A stretch of 59,265 nucleotides of DNA from CBDCWT01 sp965223305 (GCA_965223305.1 CBDCWT010000028.1:1-59265), one strand, 5' to 3'. Counted from the stretch's first letter, positions 1 to 9,540 are shown. Notes: a model not told the origin generated them from the sequence alone. Program-made: numbers and translations.

Positions 1-661
1 GATCCGGCAATCGGTCAGACTGCGCATGACTTCGTCTTACCGATGCCAGTTTGCGGCCTAGGCTGCCACCGGGGTGAAATCGAGCAAAGTCCTCATGTCT
101 GAATCGGTGTCTGCGGCTGAGTACTAGCGCGAGGGCGTCACCGAGCGCTAACATGGCCGTCGTGCTGGTGGTCGGGGCTAGGCCGAGCGTGCAGGCTTCC
201 CGGATCTCGCCCAGACAGAGCGTCACTGCGGCGGCTTGCCCTAGGGAGCTCGAGTCCTTGCTCGTGACTGCTAGGAGTGGCGTGCCAGCCGAACGAAAGT
301 GCGGCAGCAGTCGGACGATCTCCTCGGTCTCACCGCTAAAAGAGAACGCCAGCAGCACGTCCTCCGCGCCGACACGGCCCAGGTCGCCGTGCACGGCTTC
401 CGCGGGATGGAGAAAATGGCTCCTCGTCCCGGTCGACGCGAGTGTTGCCGCGATTTTCTGTCCGACAAGTCCCGCCTTTCCCATGCCGGTCACGATCACG
501 GCGCCTTGACACGAAAACAGCAAGTCGACGGCCTGGCAGAACTCCTCTCCCAAACCGTCTGCCAAGCGAACCAGCGCCTGGCCTTCGGTTCGCAGCACTT
601 CGCGTCCGTATCGCAGTTGCTCGAAGTGACTCTCGAAGTCGGACCTGGGTGCAGCTTCCAT
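1..661 (-). CDS. kdsD: Arabinose-5-phosphate isomerase (KdsD/KpsF type), C-terminus beyond window edge
   Basis: Interconverts D-ribulose 5-phosphate and D-arabinose 5-phosphate, the first committed step toward the Kdo sugar of surface polysaccharides; cytoplasmic. Reading inward from an ATG at 661 the frame stays open to the window edge, giving about 220 residues of a SIS domain. Visible family motifs are TGMGKAGLVGQK, HPAEAVHGDLG (substrate loop), FSFSGETEE (phosphosugar-binding Ser/Thr loop) and HPGGSLGRKL near the window edge. Family members are about 320 residues with two CBS domains after the SIS domain; that part would lie outside the window. It is the last visible member of a minus-strand polysaccharide run, 31 bp after the methyltransferase stop. 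Family assignment is strong; whether it serves Kdo or a capsule pathway cannot be told. Confidence 0.9.
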   Translation of the reverse strand, partial: MEAAPRSDFESHFEQLRYGREVLRTEGQALVRLADGLGEEFCQAVDLLFSCQGAVIVTGMGKAGLVGQKIAATLASTGTRSHFLHPAEAVHGDLGRVGAEDVLLAFSFSGETEEIVRLLPHFRSAGTPLLAVTSKDSSSLGQAAAVTLCLGEIREACTLGLAPTTSTTAMLALGDALALVLSRRHRFRHEDFARFHPGGSLGRKLASVRRSHAQSDRLPD

Positions 662-692
662 GCCTACCTCATTTGGTGAAGTCGATTGCTTA

Positions 693-1559
693 CTAGGCTG
701 CCAGTTGTCGTACGGAGTGCGTTGGTTTAATGGCCTCCACATAAAACGAATCGGGCTTTCGCGGTTCCCCCGCGACCTCGTCCAGTTCGAACTGTGCAAA
801 ACCTTTAATCTGGCTAGTATGGCAAGTCATCACTGTGGGATTGGCGAAGCCGACCTCTGTCAGCAGGCGGCACAGCGAGAGGCGATCGTACATCCAGCGG
901 TGGACTTCGCCCGACTGGCGAAACCACCCTTCTTGAAACGCATCGTAGCCACGCCGACCCGCGGACAGGTAGCAGAGTGATGCGGCCAGAGAGCGCCGCA
1001 GCCGGCCTAGTTCGCTCACAACGCGACCAGCAAACGTCTTGCTGTTCTTGCGGGCTGTTCCCGAACCAAGCAACTCGGCTCCGATGCGTTGGCGGACGAA
1101 GTCTCGATTCGGCAGGTGATCACGGGCCACGACGCGGCCCATTTCGCCACCTGACTTGGTGCGCGCGATTTGATCTACCAGTTCCAGGCGCATCCACTCT
1201 AGGTCAGCCCACGATCTCTCACTCGGATTGGATGCCGCACCGTCGAATGCCCGCAAATACTCGCGTGCGATCTCCTCGAGGTCGGGGGCAACGACGCGAA
1301 TGACTCCCTGCGGCCGCAGCACACGATGACACTCCTGTACGAACTGCCGGCCATTGTCCTTGCTTAGGTGTTCGAGAACGTGGGAATGATAGACCACGTC
1401 GACCGACTCGGCAGGGAACGGCAGGCCGCGCCGTATATCACACCTAACCACCTCTGGTCTGGTCGCGACCAGATCCAGATTGACCCATTGAGAGTGTGTC
1501 TGGTTGCCACATCCGATGTTGAGTCTTTTTACTGCGCTGCCCGTCGGTACATGTTTCAT
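693..1559 (-). CDS. Class I SAM-dependent methyltransferase
   Basis: Predicted methyltransferase of 288 residues, substrate unknown, probably acting on a sugar or lipid of the surface polysaccharide made by this cluster. The N-terminal Rossmann part shows motif I as LNIGCGNQTHSQWVNLD (about residues 14-30), the acidic strand end, and the post-motif region DVVYHSHVLEHLSKDNG followed by CHRVLRPQGVIRVVAPD, which is the Methyltransf_11 layout. The C-terminal half is less typical and may hold substrate determinants. The start ATG at 1559 overlaps the stop of the upstream FkbM gene by 4 bp (ATGA), a translational-coupling arrangement. Same-strand neighbours are KdsD and glycosyltransferases. Confidence 0.85.
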   Translation of the reverse strand: MKHVPTGSAVKRLNIGCGNQTHSQWVNLDLVATRPEVVRCDIRRGLPFPAESVDVVYHSHVLEHLSKDNGRQFVQECHRVLRPQGVIRVVAPDLEEIAREYLRAFDGAASNPSERSWADLEWMRLELVDQIARTKSGGEMGRVVARDHLPNRDFVRQRIGAELLGSGTARKNSKTFAGRVVSELGRLRRSLAASLCYLSAGRRGYDAFQEGWFRQSGEVHRWMYDRLSLCRLLTEVGFANPTVMTCHTSQIKGFAQFELDEVAGEPRKPDSFYVEAIKPTHSVRQLAA

Positions 1560-2230
1560 GCCGCCCTCAGCTTGTAGAGGACATCGCGAAATGTCGGTTC
1601 GTCAATCGGCTCATAAAGCGGGAGTAGGTGGTCGTCGATTTCTTCCCGGTAGCGGGCTTCGACCAACATGTAGGTGGGCCGATGTCTGGCAAAGTCTAAT
1701 CCTCGGAGTGCCTGTAGCTCGAACCCCTCAACATCCAGCGACAGCAGATCGATGTGTGTGATGTCATGTTCGTCGAGGATCTCGCTGAGTGGGCGGGCTC
1801 GTACTCTGAGTTCTCTTGTTTCAATGGCTTGTAGTTGGCAGCCTTTGCTGACGTGCTCGAGCTCTTCGCTCTCCGACTTCATGGCTCCTTTGACGACCGA
1901 CATCAAACCGCATGATCGCATCTCGACATCGGTCTCCCGATACCCGATCGGCACCAGGGCTGCATTCTCTACTGCGCTCCTGCGGCGTTGTCGGCGGCAG
2001 CGGTCTGCCAGGTCAGGTATTGGTTCGACCAACAAACCGCGCCAGTTGCGGTACTTCTCGAAGTACAGCGTGTTGCTCTGCTGTACGCCGTCGTTGGCCC
2101 CGGCTTCGACGAAAAAGCCGTTGTCAAAGTCGATGTACCGTTCCAGCTTCAGATCGAGTTCGTTGAGCGCGAAAGATCGGCGTTTGCCAATCGACGTGAC
2201 CAGTCGCTTCAGTTTTTTGAATCCGCCCAT
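1556..2230 (-). CDS. FkbM family methyltransferase
   Basis: SAM-dependent methyltransferase of the FkbM type, 224 residues; members O-methylate sugars or polyketides and are common in polysaccharide clusters. Diagnostic features are FFVEAGANDGVQQSNTLYFE (SAM motif I with the following Asn/Asp), LLVEPIPDL for the acidic loop, and the late motif ITHIDLLSLDVEGFELQAL, the FkbM D-V-E-G-x-E signature. The first 30 residues are basic and probably not part of the fold. The stop overlaps the next methyltransferase start, and the glycosyltransferase upstream ends only 15 bp before this start, so these genes look co-transcribed. The acceptor cannot be read from the sequence. Confidence 0.88.
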   Translation of the reverse strand: MGGFKKLKRLVTSIGKRRSFALNELDLKLERYIDFDNGFFVEAGANDGVQQSNTLYFEKYRNWRGLLVEPIPDLADRCRRQRRRSAVENAALVPIGYRETDVEMRSCGLMSVVKGAMKSESEELEHVSKGCQLQAIETRELRVRARPLSEILDEHDITHIDLLSLDVEGFELQALRGLDFARHRPTYMLVEARYREEIDDHLLPLYEPIDEPTFRDVLYKLRAA

Positions 2231-2245
2231 CAGCGTGGCTTCGAA

Positions 2246-3175
2246 CTACCCAGCTCTAGACTCGACGCCGGCCAGATATCGGTTGATTTTCCAGTAGAAC
2301 TTACGGAGTCCGCGGGGCCTTTGGTACACATGCTCAAAGGTGTACTGATCTGCCTCCTTGTTGCGGATGAGGAACGGTGGGTGCTTCAGAGACTGGATGG
2401 ATGACGTAGGAGCGTTGGCCAGGTGAGTATCACTGTTGCCGGTGTGAGTCGCCGCATCGCCAAATCCTATGTTGCTCACCAGGTTCACATTCGGCAGTGC
2501 CGATAAGCCACTCTGCGACCAGCAGGAAAATTGCCAAGGGTAGGCCCAGCTGCTCAAGTTGCCCCCATACTGACTGTCGTAGATCGTCTGCCAATACCGC
2601 TGCTCTTCCCACGAATCGGCAATGTGCTGCAGGCAGCCAGCGGCGCTGAATCGCGGCCAAGCAAGCATGTCGGGATCAAACTGTTGCCACACTCGGCGCC
2701 AGGAGGCCCACCCCCAGCAGTGAAAGTACTTCGAGAAGTAGTAGCTATGTTCCGATCGCGACTGCCCGTCTTGGAAGTTGCTGCCGCTGACCGAGGTAAC
2801 ACGCCGATCGGCGCGATAGCGGTCTAACAACTGCTGGCAAAATGAAAAGAAGGAAGGGTCAGGAAGGCAATCGTCTTCCAGGATGATGGCCTCACTGACC
2901 GATTGAAAGACCCATTTCAGACCGCTGGCAATTCTCCGCTTACAACCCAGATTGCTACCGGAGTAGCTAACCGTTACGTCGCACGGCCAGTTGACCCGTG
3001 CAACAACCTCGCGTGTCTGTGCCACGAGCGCGGGATCGTGCGGGTGGTCGCGCCGCGGACCATCTCCGATGACAAGCAATCGGCGCGGTTTCACCGCAGA
3101 GATGGCGGCAAAGACCCGCTCGGTGGTCGCGGGTCGATTGAACACAAAGAAGGCGACAGGGGTTTCCAGCGGCAT
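2246..3175 (-). CDS. Glycosyltransferase (GNT-I / HlpA-like GT-A fold)
   Basis: Predicted nucleotide-sugar transferase of 309 residues, cytoplasmic. It begins with a beta strand and loop (TPVAFFVFNRPATTERVF), then ILEDDCLPDPSFFSFC near residue 95, where EDD is the metal and nucleotide-sugar DxD-like motif of GNT-I-like and GT2-like enzymes. YYFSKYFHCWGWASWRRVW in the middle is typical of the bacterial family often annotated 'hemolytic protein HlpA-like' or 'glycosyltransferase family 2-like'. The size matches the family. It sits first in the tight minus-strand group with two methyltransferases and KdsD, so it probably adds a sugar to the same polymer. Donor and acceptor are unknown. Confidence 0.8.
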   Translation of the reverse strand: MPLETPVAFFVFNRPATTERVFAAISAVKPRRLLVIGDGPRRDHPHDPALVAQTREVVARVNWPCDVTVSYSGSNLGCKRRIASGLKWVFQSVSEAIILEDDCLPDPSFFSFCQQLLDRYRADRRVTSVSGSNFQDGQSRSEHSYYFSKYFHCWGWASWRRVWQQFDPDMLAWPRFSAAGCLQHIADSWEEQRYWQTIYDSQYGGNLSSWAYPWQFSCWSQSGLSALPNVNLVSNIGFGDAATHTGNSDTHLANAPTSSIQSLKHPPFLIRNKEADQYTFEHVYQRPRGLRKFYWKINRYLAGVESRAG

Positions 3176-3378
3176 ATTCTGTTTCGCGGTGCGGCGTTGC
3201 TGACTTTGAATGACCGAGCGTGATTCGCGACATCAGCCGCCGGGCGTTGGCCCACGGTTCCCACAGAGCCGGATGCTAACTCGTTTGTCCCCAAAGAAGG
3301 TGCCTACGACCTTGCGACGCGGGATCGTACTGGCCCGGTCGGGGGCAGGCAATAACAACTTGTCCGCTTGCTCAGCTA

Positions 3379-4657
3379 TCACGCGGCGCGTTGACCGCGC
3401 GTCGCCAGCAGTTCGTCGAACAGCTGGCGGTACGCGGTGGCCTCCTGTTGTCGCGAGAATTCCCGCTCGACGACGGTCCGTGCCTGCTGGCCTAGCTTGA
3501 GCCGCAGTGGCCGGTCGTCGACCAACTGCTGAAGCTTGCAAGCCAAGTCAGCGGCGTTGTGGTTCTCCGCGAGCAAACCCGTCTGACTGGGCCGTACATA
3601 ATCGGGGATGCCACCGGTGTCAAAGGCGACGACAGGTGTGCCACATGCCATCGCTTCCAGACCGATCTGCGGTAGGTTGTCCTCCAAGGACGGTAGCACC
3701 AAGATGTCAGCCGCTGAGTAGAGCCGAGCTCGTTCTGTGTCCGAGTTGAGGTAGCCGACCGACTGAATCGGAGGGAGGTGTGGACCGGGAGCACCTTCAT
3801 CGTGGTGACCAAACATCAGCCCGTAGACTTTCGACTTGTCGATCCGTGCCAGCGCCGCGACGAGATAAGCCAGCCCCTTGCGGCGTGCGCGAAACGAGTC
3901 TGCTCCGAATGCCACAACAACACGGTCTGCAGGCAGTCCCAGTTGTCGCTTAGCAAGCTGCTTGTCTTGTGGGCTGAGTGCGGTTGTGTCGAGACCGTAG
4001 GGAATCGTGCGAAAACTGCGTGCAGCCCGGAAGAGTCGGCTGGTCCGTGCTTGTTTCAGCAGCCAGTGACTGGGTGTGACCACGTGCAGACGGCGGGTCG
4101 GGACGGAACGCTGTTTGACAGCGAAACTGCGGGCCGAAAGATCGTCTTCATGGGAGCGGCCCAGCTGCGGACAGTGTCCGCACCGGTTCGTGAACGCGCC
4201 ACAATCTTCGGCGTAGTGGCAGCCACCGGTGAACGGGTTCATGTCGTGTAGAGTCCACACGACTGGCAGTTCTTTGGGGAGTGAATCAAAGAACGAAGGG
4301 ATATCCAACCACTCGGCAACCCAGTGCAAGTGAAGGACCTGGCCCGCCAGTCCGTACCGAGTGGGGTGATGCCACCGGGGCGTGGAGAAGACCTCACGGT
4401 CTTTGGGGCGACCCCACAGAGCACGCTTTCGTTCCAGTTTGAGCCAAAGCTTGCGGCACTCGTAGACCGGGGACCAATCCGCTGCGTACGACCATGCGAG
4501 CGGCTGACAGTGTGGCAACGGCGGCGGCACGGGACGCCGTGGTGGTTTGTACCAAAAGCGGCTCTCGACGCCATGCTGCCGCAGCGACTCATGCAGTCGC
4601 AATGCGGCCGCAGCCGCCCCCTCCTGCGGTATACGTGTTGAGTAGATCGACGATCAT
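3379..4657 (-). CDS. Glycosyltransferase family 4, N-terminus displaced by a one-base frameshift
   Basis: GT-B glycosyltransferase of GT4 type. The continuous frame starts only at a TTG (4602) and gives 407 residues, beginning inside the first helix of the fold. The missing start is found in another frame: an ATG at 4657 reads MIVDLLNTYTAGG, the usual GT4 opening, and joins the body exactly if one C is dropped from the run at 4617-4621 (a G run on the coding strand), giving ...TAGGAAAAALRLHESLRQ. The C-terminal domain has the donor-binding signature DILVLPSLEDNLPQIGLEAMACGTPVV in the last third. It lies 203 bp upstream of the HlpA-like transferase on the same strand. It may be inactive, phase-variable, or a base-call error; the rest of the frame is intact. 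Confidence 0.8.
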
Positions 4658-4757
4658 TTTGGGGGCGGTACCATAGACGTTGTGCGCGGTTCGGGGCAAC
4701 GGCGGATTCTGGTGGCATGCACAATTGTTGCCGTGTGACAGCTTTGGGTGTTTCATC

Positions 4758-4996
4758 ACTCTCCCCTCGGGGAGAGTCGGCCCGAAGGGCCGGAGAGGGG
4801 GGAATGCGAGGGGCGATCACTCCCGGGCAGCCCTCCCCGGACGCTATCGCGTCCGACCCTCCCGCGCGCGGGAGGGTAACGTTGATGCTCGTCTTTCGTC
4901 ACTCTCCCCTTGGGGAGAGTCGGCCCGAAGGGCCGGAGAGGGGGGGCATGCGAGGGGCGATCACTCTCGGGCAGCCCTCCCGGACGCTATCGCGTC
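4758..4996. repeat. Two direct copies of a 96-bp palindrome-rich repeat
   Basis: The 96-bp unit occurs at 4758-4853 and 4901-4996. Each starts with two adjacent hairpins (CTCTCCCC with GGGGAGAG, then TCGGCCC-GAA-GGGCCGGA), continues with GGGGCGATCACTC and ends in a GGACGCTATCGCGTC stem. The first hairpin pair also appears, inverted, at 24284-24327 and 33901-33944. No ORF worth calling lies in the 590-bp gap that holds these copies. Confidence 0.85.
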
Positions 4997-5073
4997 GGTT
5001 TCGTTGGGGAACCGTGGGCTAACGCCCAGCGGCTGATTTGGAGCGTAGCCGAACTCGCCAGAGTTTGGTGGAC
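4997..5073. repeat. Dispersed intergenic repeat (GGGCTAACGCCC / CTCGCCAGAGTTTGG family)
   Basis: Contains the hairpin GGGCTAACGCCC followed by CGGCTGATTTGGAGCGTAGCC and GAACTCGCCAGAGTTTGG. Related copies, some inverted or shortened, lie at 22131-22195, 22491-22587, 24184-24270, 33821-33888, 34137-34195, 46605-46700 and 49591-49685. All copies are intergenic. Confidence 0.8.
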
Positions 5074-5249
5074 TGCATGAAGCGCAAGAGCCGCACGCCC
5101 TCCTCACGGGGGGAGGCGATCGGTCTACTAGCCGTTTGCCGCACTCGCTATCATCTGCCCTGGTTGTGAATTTGGACGACTCATGAAGAACATCCCAGCA
5201 GATCGCTGTTGAACGGTCCCGGCTGAGATTCCTAGCGAGGTACCTTCAA

Positions 5250-7050
5250 ATGGCGCGGTTTATCTTGATCGACAACTGGTTGAGATCCGCGGGAGGGCAT
5301 AACCACCAATATGCGATCAACATATTGAGGGCGGCGGACCGACTCGCGCTGAAGCCGGTCTTGGCCGCCCATCGCGAGTTGAGCGAGCACGGGACCGGGC
5401 TGCCCGACAGCTGGCAGCTTTTTCGCCTGTTCCGCTATGGCCACTGCAGCCGACACTGGGCAGGCGTTGATGGCCGCAGCCGGCGGCCAATAGGCGTCTC
5501 CGGTGATTGGGTTTCTGACCCAACTGCTCCCGTCCCATGGTGGGAACGGCTAGTGAGTTTTCCTCAGCGGCTGGACCGCCGCCGGCAGATTGCTGACTAC
5601 GCACGCAGTTGCCAGGAGTTGTTCAACGAACTGGGCTTTGACTCGGATGATTGTGTTTTCCTTCCGTCTCTATCCGAGTTTGATCTGCTCGGCCTCGTGC
5701 GGTTCCTCGAACGTTCTCCGGCAAGCCAACGCCTCGACTGGCACCTACAGTTCCACTTCGACGTCTTCGAAGGCCGTGAGCCGGAACATGCTGGCCAGTC
5801 CAAGCGGAGGCGGCTCTTCCACCGGCAGTTTACCGCAGCGTTGCAGCGCGTTCCGCGTCACCGCCTCTATTTCTACGCCACGACTCAGGCGATGTGTCGA
5901 CAATACAATCGCATTGGCGTTGGCGAGTTTCGGTGGTTTGCCCTTTCCCGTGGCACCCACGCTGTGCCCCTCGAATGCCGCGCAGTCGTTGCCGCGGTCG
6001 CCCTTGCGCGTCACCAGCGCTGGAGTGATGAGGCGGGAGAAAGGCAAGCGGCAGTTGGCAACGCTGGTGCGCGGAGTGTGGCGCGAGCTGTCCGCAGGTT
6101 CCGCGCAGTTGTTGGTGCAGATGGACAGAATGAGCCTGCGGCGCCATTTGCCGCCGTCTTTCGCTGCTCAGGTGGGTTCGACACGGGACGTCGCCGATCC
6201 AGGCAGTGCGCCGATCGTTGCGGTGAAGTTCCCTTTGGACGCAGATCAATACCACGAACTGATCCGGCGTTCAGGCATTGGCCTGTTTCTGTACGACAGC
6301 GAACGCTATCACGCACGTTGTAGCGGCGTGCTAGTGGAACTGCTGGCTCTGGGTGTGCCGGTGGTCGTACCCGGTGGCAGCTGGTTGGCTGATCAAGTTC
6401 ATGAGGCCAACTACGAGCGTTTGAATCGACTGGTTTCGACGGCAGCAGTGCTTGCGGCTCACCGAGACGGCGAATTGAGTTGGTCTGAGTCGCGCGCCGA
6501 TCTGTCGTCGGTTCGTCACCGAGAGGCCGAGGAGTGTAGCTTCCGCGAGCCAGCTGCCGGATGTAGCGTTCCTCTGGGTGCGGCCTCGATGGTGGTTCAG
6601 GTCGATTGGAGTGCGGGCGCGCGAACAGGATATGACGTTCTCCTCGAAACGACGGCGTTCGACGCAGCCGGTCGAGCGTTGAGCAACTGTGTGCAAACGA
6701 TCGGCCAACCGCGGCGGGACCAGCTAGCTGCCGCGTTGGTGCGGTTAGGCAGCCAAGCAACACGGCTTGAAATGCGGCTCCGCTATGCGTTCCGGGCGCA
6801 GGAGCCGATCGACCTACGCCGTTTCTCGGTTCACTTCTTGCCCGATACGCTCCCTTTGGGGGCGGTTGGATTGGTTGCTGCGAGCACCGATCAGTTTCCA
6901 GCGTTGTTGCGCGAGATGGTCCAGCACTACGCGCACTACCGGAGGTCGGCAATCGAGTTTTCGCAGGGCTGGCGGGCGCGGCATGCTCCTTCCGAGACCG
7001 TACGGACGCTGCTCGGGAACGAGCTTTCGGCAGACCTCAGCGCGGCTTAG
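5250..7050 (+). pseudogene. Glycosyltransferase-like gene split by one frameshift
   Basis: Two overlapping frames make one protein of about 600 residues. The first runs from ATG 5250 (RBS-like GAGG upstream) with MARFILIDNWLRSAGGHNHQ, an N-terminal strand and loop like GT-B enzymes. At 5937-5939 a TTT run marks a one-base shift: dropping one T joins CRQYNRIGVGEFRW to LPFPVAPTLCPSNAAQ and the second frame then runs to a TAG... stop at 7050. The second half has PLRVTSAGVMRREKGKRQL, SGIGLFLYDSERYHARCSGV and ELLALGVPVVVPGGSW, the donor-site pattern of GT4-like transferases. The last 170 residues look like an accessory beta-rich domain. It precedes another frameshifted transferase by 68 bp. Called pseudogene because both halves are needed; a sequencing error cannot be excluded. 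Confidence 0.72.
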
Positions 7051-7118
7051 GCCCAGGATTACCTTGACGATACTGGCAGATCCGGCTACTGTCCGGCACC
7101 GAAGCGAGGAGTTGGACG

Positions 7119-8251
7119 ATGCCGGCTGTAGTGATTGACGCACAACGACTGCGCAAGATCAACTGCGGCTTGGGGCAATATTGCCTGCACTTGTGCCGAG
7201 CGATTCTGGAAGGTGCTGCCGAGGACATCGAACCGGTGCTCTTGGTGCGGTCCCAGGAACAGCGGTATTTCTCTGGGTGGTCTCCTCGATTTCTGGCGCC
7301 CACCGGCTGGCAGCGTGAACCGGTCGCCACGCTAGTGCGACCCTGTCTGTCCGCGTTTCGCCATCACAGCGGCTACGATCTTTGGCATACGACCCATCAA
7401 GACTCTCGACATCTGCCCCTCGATGCTTCAGTGCCGCTGGTGCTGACCATCCACGACCTTAGCTTTCTCCGGCAGAAGTCACCCGGCACCATCAGGAGGC
7501 GGCTGGCGCTGCTGCAGGCGAAGGTCGACCGGGCGACGTGCATCACCACGGCCTCGCAGCATGCAGCCGGCGAGATCCGCGATCATCTCGATCTGCGGGA
7601 AACGCCCGTCGAGCTCATTCCGCACGGAGTCTGCATCGATCCAGATCGGCCAGCGGGTCCACGCCCCGAGTTCTTGCCAGAGGGTCCGTTCTTGTTTGCT
7701 ATCGGTGATGTCACTGCGAAGAAGAACTTCCCACGTGCTCGTCGATCTGGCGGCAAAGCTGCCGGACTATCGTTTGGTTATTGCCGGCAACAAGCAGTGC
7801 GACTACGCGGCGTCGGTCGAAAAGCGGGTCGAGCAGGCCCGATTGGGCGACCGCGTGCTGCTGCCCGGTGCTGTTTCTGAACGAGTCCGCCTGTGGCTCT
7901 ACAAGAACTGCACTGCGTTCCTTTTTCCGTCTTTGTCCGAAGGGTTCGGTCTCCCGTTGATTGAGGCAATGGGCCTGTGGTCGACCCGTCTTCGCGTCCG
8001 ATTTGACCAGTCTTCCCGAAGTCGGAGGACCGCTAGCGTTTTACTGGAGAAGATTCGATCCGGACTCGATGGCGGAGGTGTTCCGTGAGGGCATGCGGCA
8101 ATTCACCGCGGACCCGGACTATTCGAACAGGCTCCGCCGGCGTGCTGCTGAATACACCTGGAGCCAGGCCGCGAAACGATACCTCGCGGTCTACAGGCGG
8201 GTGTTCGCAGCGGGGCGCGGGCGGCTCACTACGGGCAAACGAGCGGCGTGA
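7119..8251 (+). pseudogene. GT4 family glycosyltransferase split by two frameshifts
   Basis: Three consecutive frames assemble one GT4 enzyme of about 375 residues. Frame one starts at ATG 7119 (GAGGAG 9 bp upstream) with VVIDAQRLRKINCGLGQY and VPLVLTIHDLSFL, typical of the 'mannosyltransferase WbaZ-like' N-domain. Dropping one C of CCC at 7730-7732 joins IGDVTAKKNF to HVLVDLAAKLPDYRLVIAG. Dropping one C of CC at 7974-7975 joins FPSLSEGFGLPLIEAMG to CGRPVFASDLTSLPEVGG, restoring the nucleotide-sugar site and the C-terminal helices. Both repairs give textbook family sequence, so the shifts are certain relative to an intact ancestor. The intact product would be a cytoplasmic sugar transferase of the same cluster as gmd, 214 bp downstream. 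Confidence 0.8.
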
Positions 8252-8465
8252 CCCTCGTTTCTTGGCTTGTCGAGTACCGTGCTGACCACTAGAATCTCCG
8301 CCCTTTCCCGTAATGGACGGCCAGCGCAGCTCCACCCCTGACCCGAACGACTCATGAGCGATCTGCTGAGAAGCGAACCCTCACGACATCGTTGATGAGC
8401 GATCCGCCCGAGCGCCGGCTGCTGATCGTCTACCCCAAAAGACGCACGAGCTTCGAGAGAGAGTC

Positions 8466-9458
8466 ATGACGAAATCGGCGTTGATCACCGGTATTACAGG
8501 ACAGGACGGCTCGTACCTCGCCGAGTTCCTGCTTGGCAAGGGCTACCGAGTTCACGGAATCGTGAGACGGTCTAGCGGCAGCAACCTGCACCGGATCACG
8601 CATCTACTGGACCGGATCACGTTGCATCAGGCCGACTTGCTGGATCAGAGTTCGCTGAACGCTATCCTCGATCGGTGCGCTCCGAGCGAAGTGTACAACC
8701 TTGGGGCCCAGAGCTTCGTTCCCACGAGTTGGTCTGAGCCCGTGCTAACCGCCGAGATTACCGGCTTAGGTGTGACCAGACTACTGGACGGAATCCGGGC
8801 CGTTGATCCTTCGATACGGTTCTACCAGGCCAGCTCGAGCGAGATGTTCGGGCGGGTCCGCGAGACCCCACAAAGAGAAACGACTCCGTTCTGGCCTCGC
8901 AGTCCGTATGCGGTTGCCAAAGTCTACGGGCACTGGATCACCGTCAACTATCGCGAGAGCTACGATCTGTTTGCCTGTTCGGGAATTCTGTTTAACCACG
9001 AATCACCCCGCCGCGGTCCCGAATTCGTGACTAAGAAGATCACGAGCACGGTCGCGAAAATAAAGACCGGCTTGGCCCAGGAGCTAAGGTTGGGGAACTT
9101 GCAGGCCAGGCGCGACTGGGGATTCGCCGGCGACTACGTTCATGCAATGTGGCTGATGCTGCAACAGGACCGACCGGGCGACTACGTCATCGGAACAGGT
9201 CAGACAAATCGAGTGGAGAAGTTCGTTGAAGCCGCCTTTCGTCATGTGGATCTGGACTGGCACGATTACGTCGTGGTTGACCCCAAGTTCTACCGCCCCG
9301 CAGAAGTAGATCTGCTGGTGGCCGATCCAACAAAGGCGCGAGAGCAGCTTGGCTGGGGGCCATCCGTCGACTTCGACGGCTTGGTAGCGATGATGGTCGA
9401 TGCCGACTTGGCGGAGCTCAAAGCGGCGGGTCCGCCGCCCCGCTCAAAAGCAGCGTAG
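8466..9458 (+). CDS. gmd: GDP-mannose 4,6-dehydratase
   Basis: Converts GDP-D-mannose to GDP-4-dehydro-6-deoxy-D-mannose, the precursor of GDP-fucose, GDP-rhamnose and related deoxyhexoses used by the neighbouring glycosyltransferases; cytoplasmic, NADP-dependent extended SDR. The 330 residues start ALITGITGQDGSYLAEFLL (the Gmd form of the GxxGxxG loop), followed by the NADP-contacting RRSSGSN, QASSSEMFG (catalytic Ser/Thr-Glu part), SPYAVAKVYGHW (YxxxK) and FNHESPRRGPEFVTKK. All catalytic residues look present and the length is normal. Its stop codon lies inside the left arm of a 25-bp inverted repeat that separates it from the convergent xylA. Confidence 0.95.
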   Translation: MTKSALITGITGQDGSYLAEFLLGKGYRVHGIVRRSSGSNLHRITHLLDRITLHQADLLDQSSLNAILDRCAPSEVYNLGAQSFVPTSWSEPVLTAEITGLGVTRLLDGIRAVDPSIRFYQASSSEMFGRVRETPQRETTPFWPRSPYAVAKVYGHWITVNYRESYDLFACSGILFNHESPRRGPEFVTKKITSTVAKIKTGLAQELRLGNLQARRDWGFAGDYVHAMWLMLQQDRPGDYVIGTGQTNRVEKFVEAAFRHVDLDWHDYVVVDPKFYRPAEVDLLVADPTKAREQLGWGPSVDFDGLVAMMVDADLAELKAAGPPPRSKAA

Positions 9459-9540
9459 CAGGCACGCTCCGCGTGCCGTAGCCAAGAGTGCCAAGAAGCA
9501 GCTGTTGAAGGGCGGACGGCACGCGGAGCGTGCCTGCTAC
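9455..9540. repeat. Perfect 25-bp inverted repeat between convergent gmd and xylA
   Basis: Arms at 9455-9479 and 9516-9540 are exact reverse complements (core GCAGGCACGCTCCGCGTGCC), with a 36-nt loop. The left arm covers the gmd stop codon. Each arm is itself partly palindromic (GGCACGC-TCC-GCGTGCC). It can act as a bidirectional terminator for gmd and xylA, or be a REP/MITE-like insertion; there is no long T run. Confidence 0.8.

Noticed and set aside
4758..4996. Tandem hairpins considered as the start of a CRISPR array
   Set aside because: Only two units, with internal palindromes and no unique spacers of regular length; no cas genes nearby.
8395..8469. A 24-codon frame (MSDPPERRLLIVYPKRRTSF...) ending across the gmd start
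   Set aside because: It could be a remnant of a glycosyltransferase N-terminus, but it is too short to support and nothing continues it in other frames.
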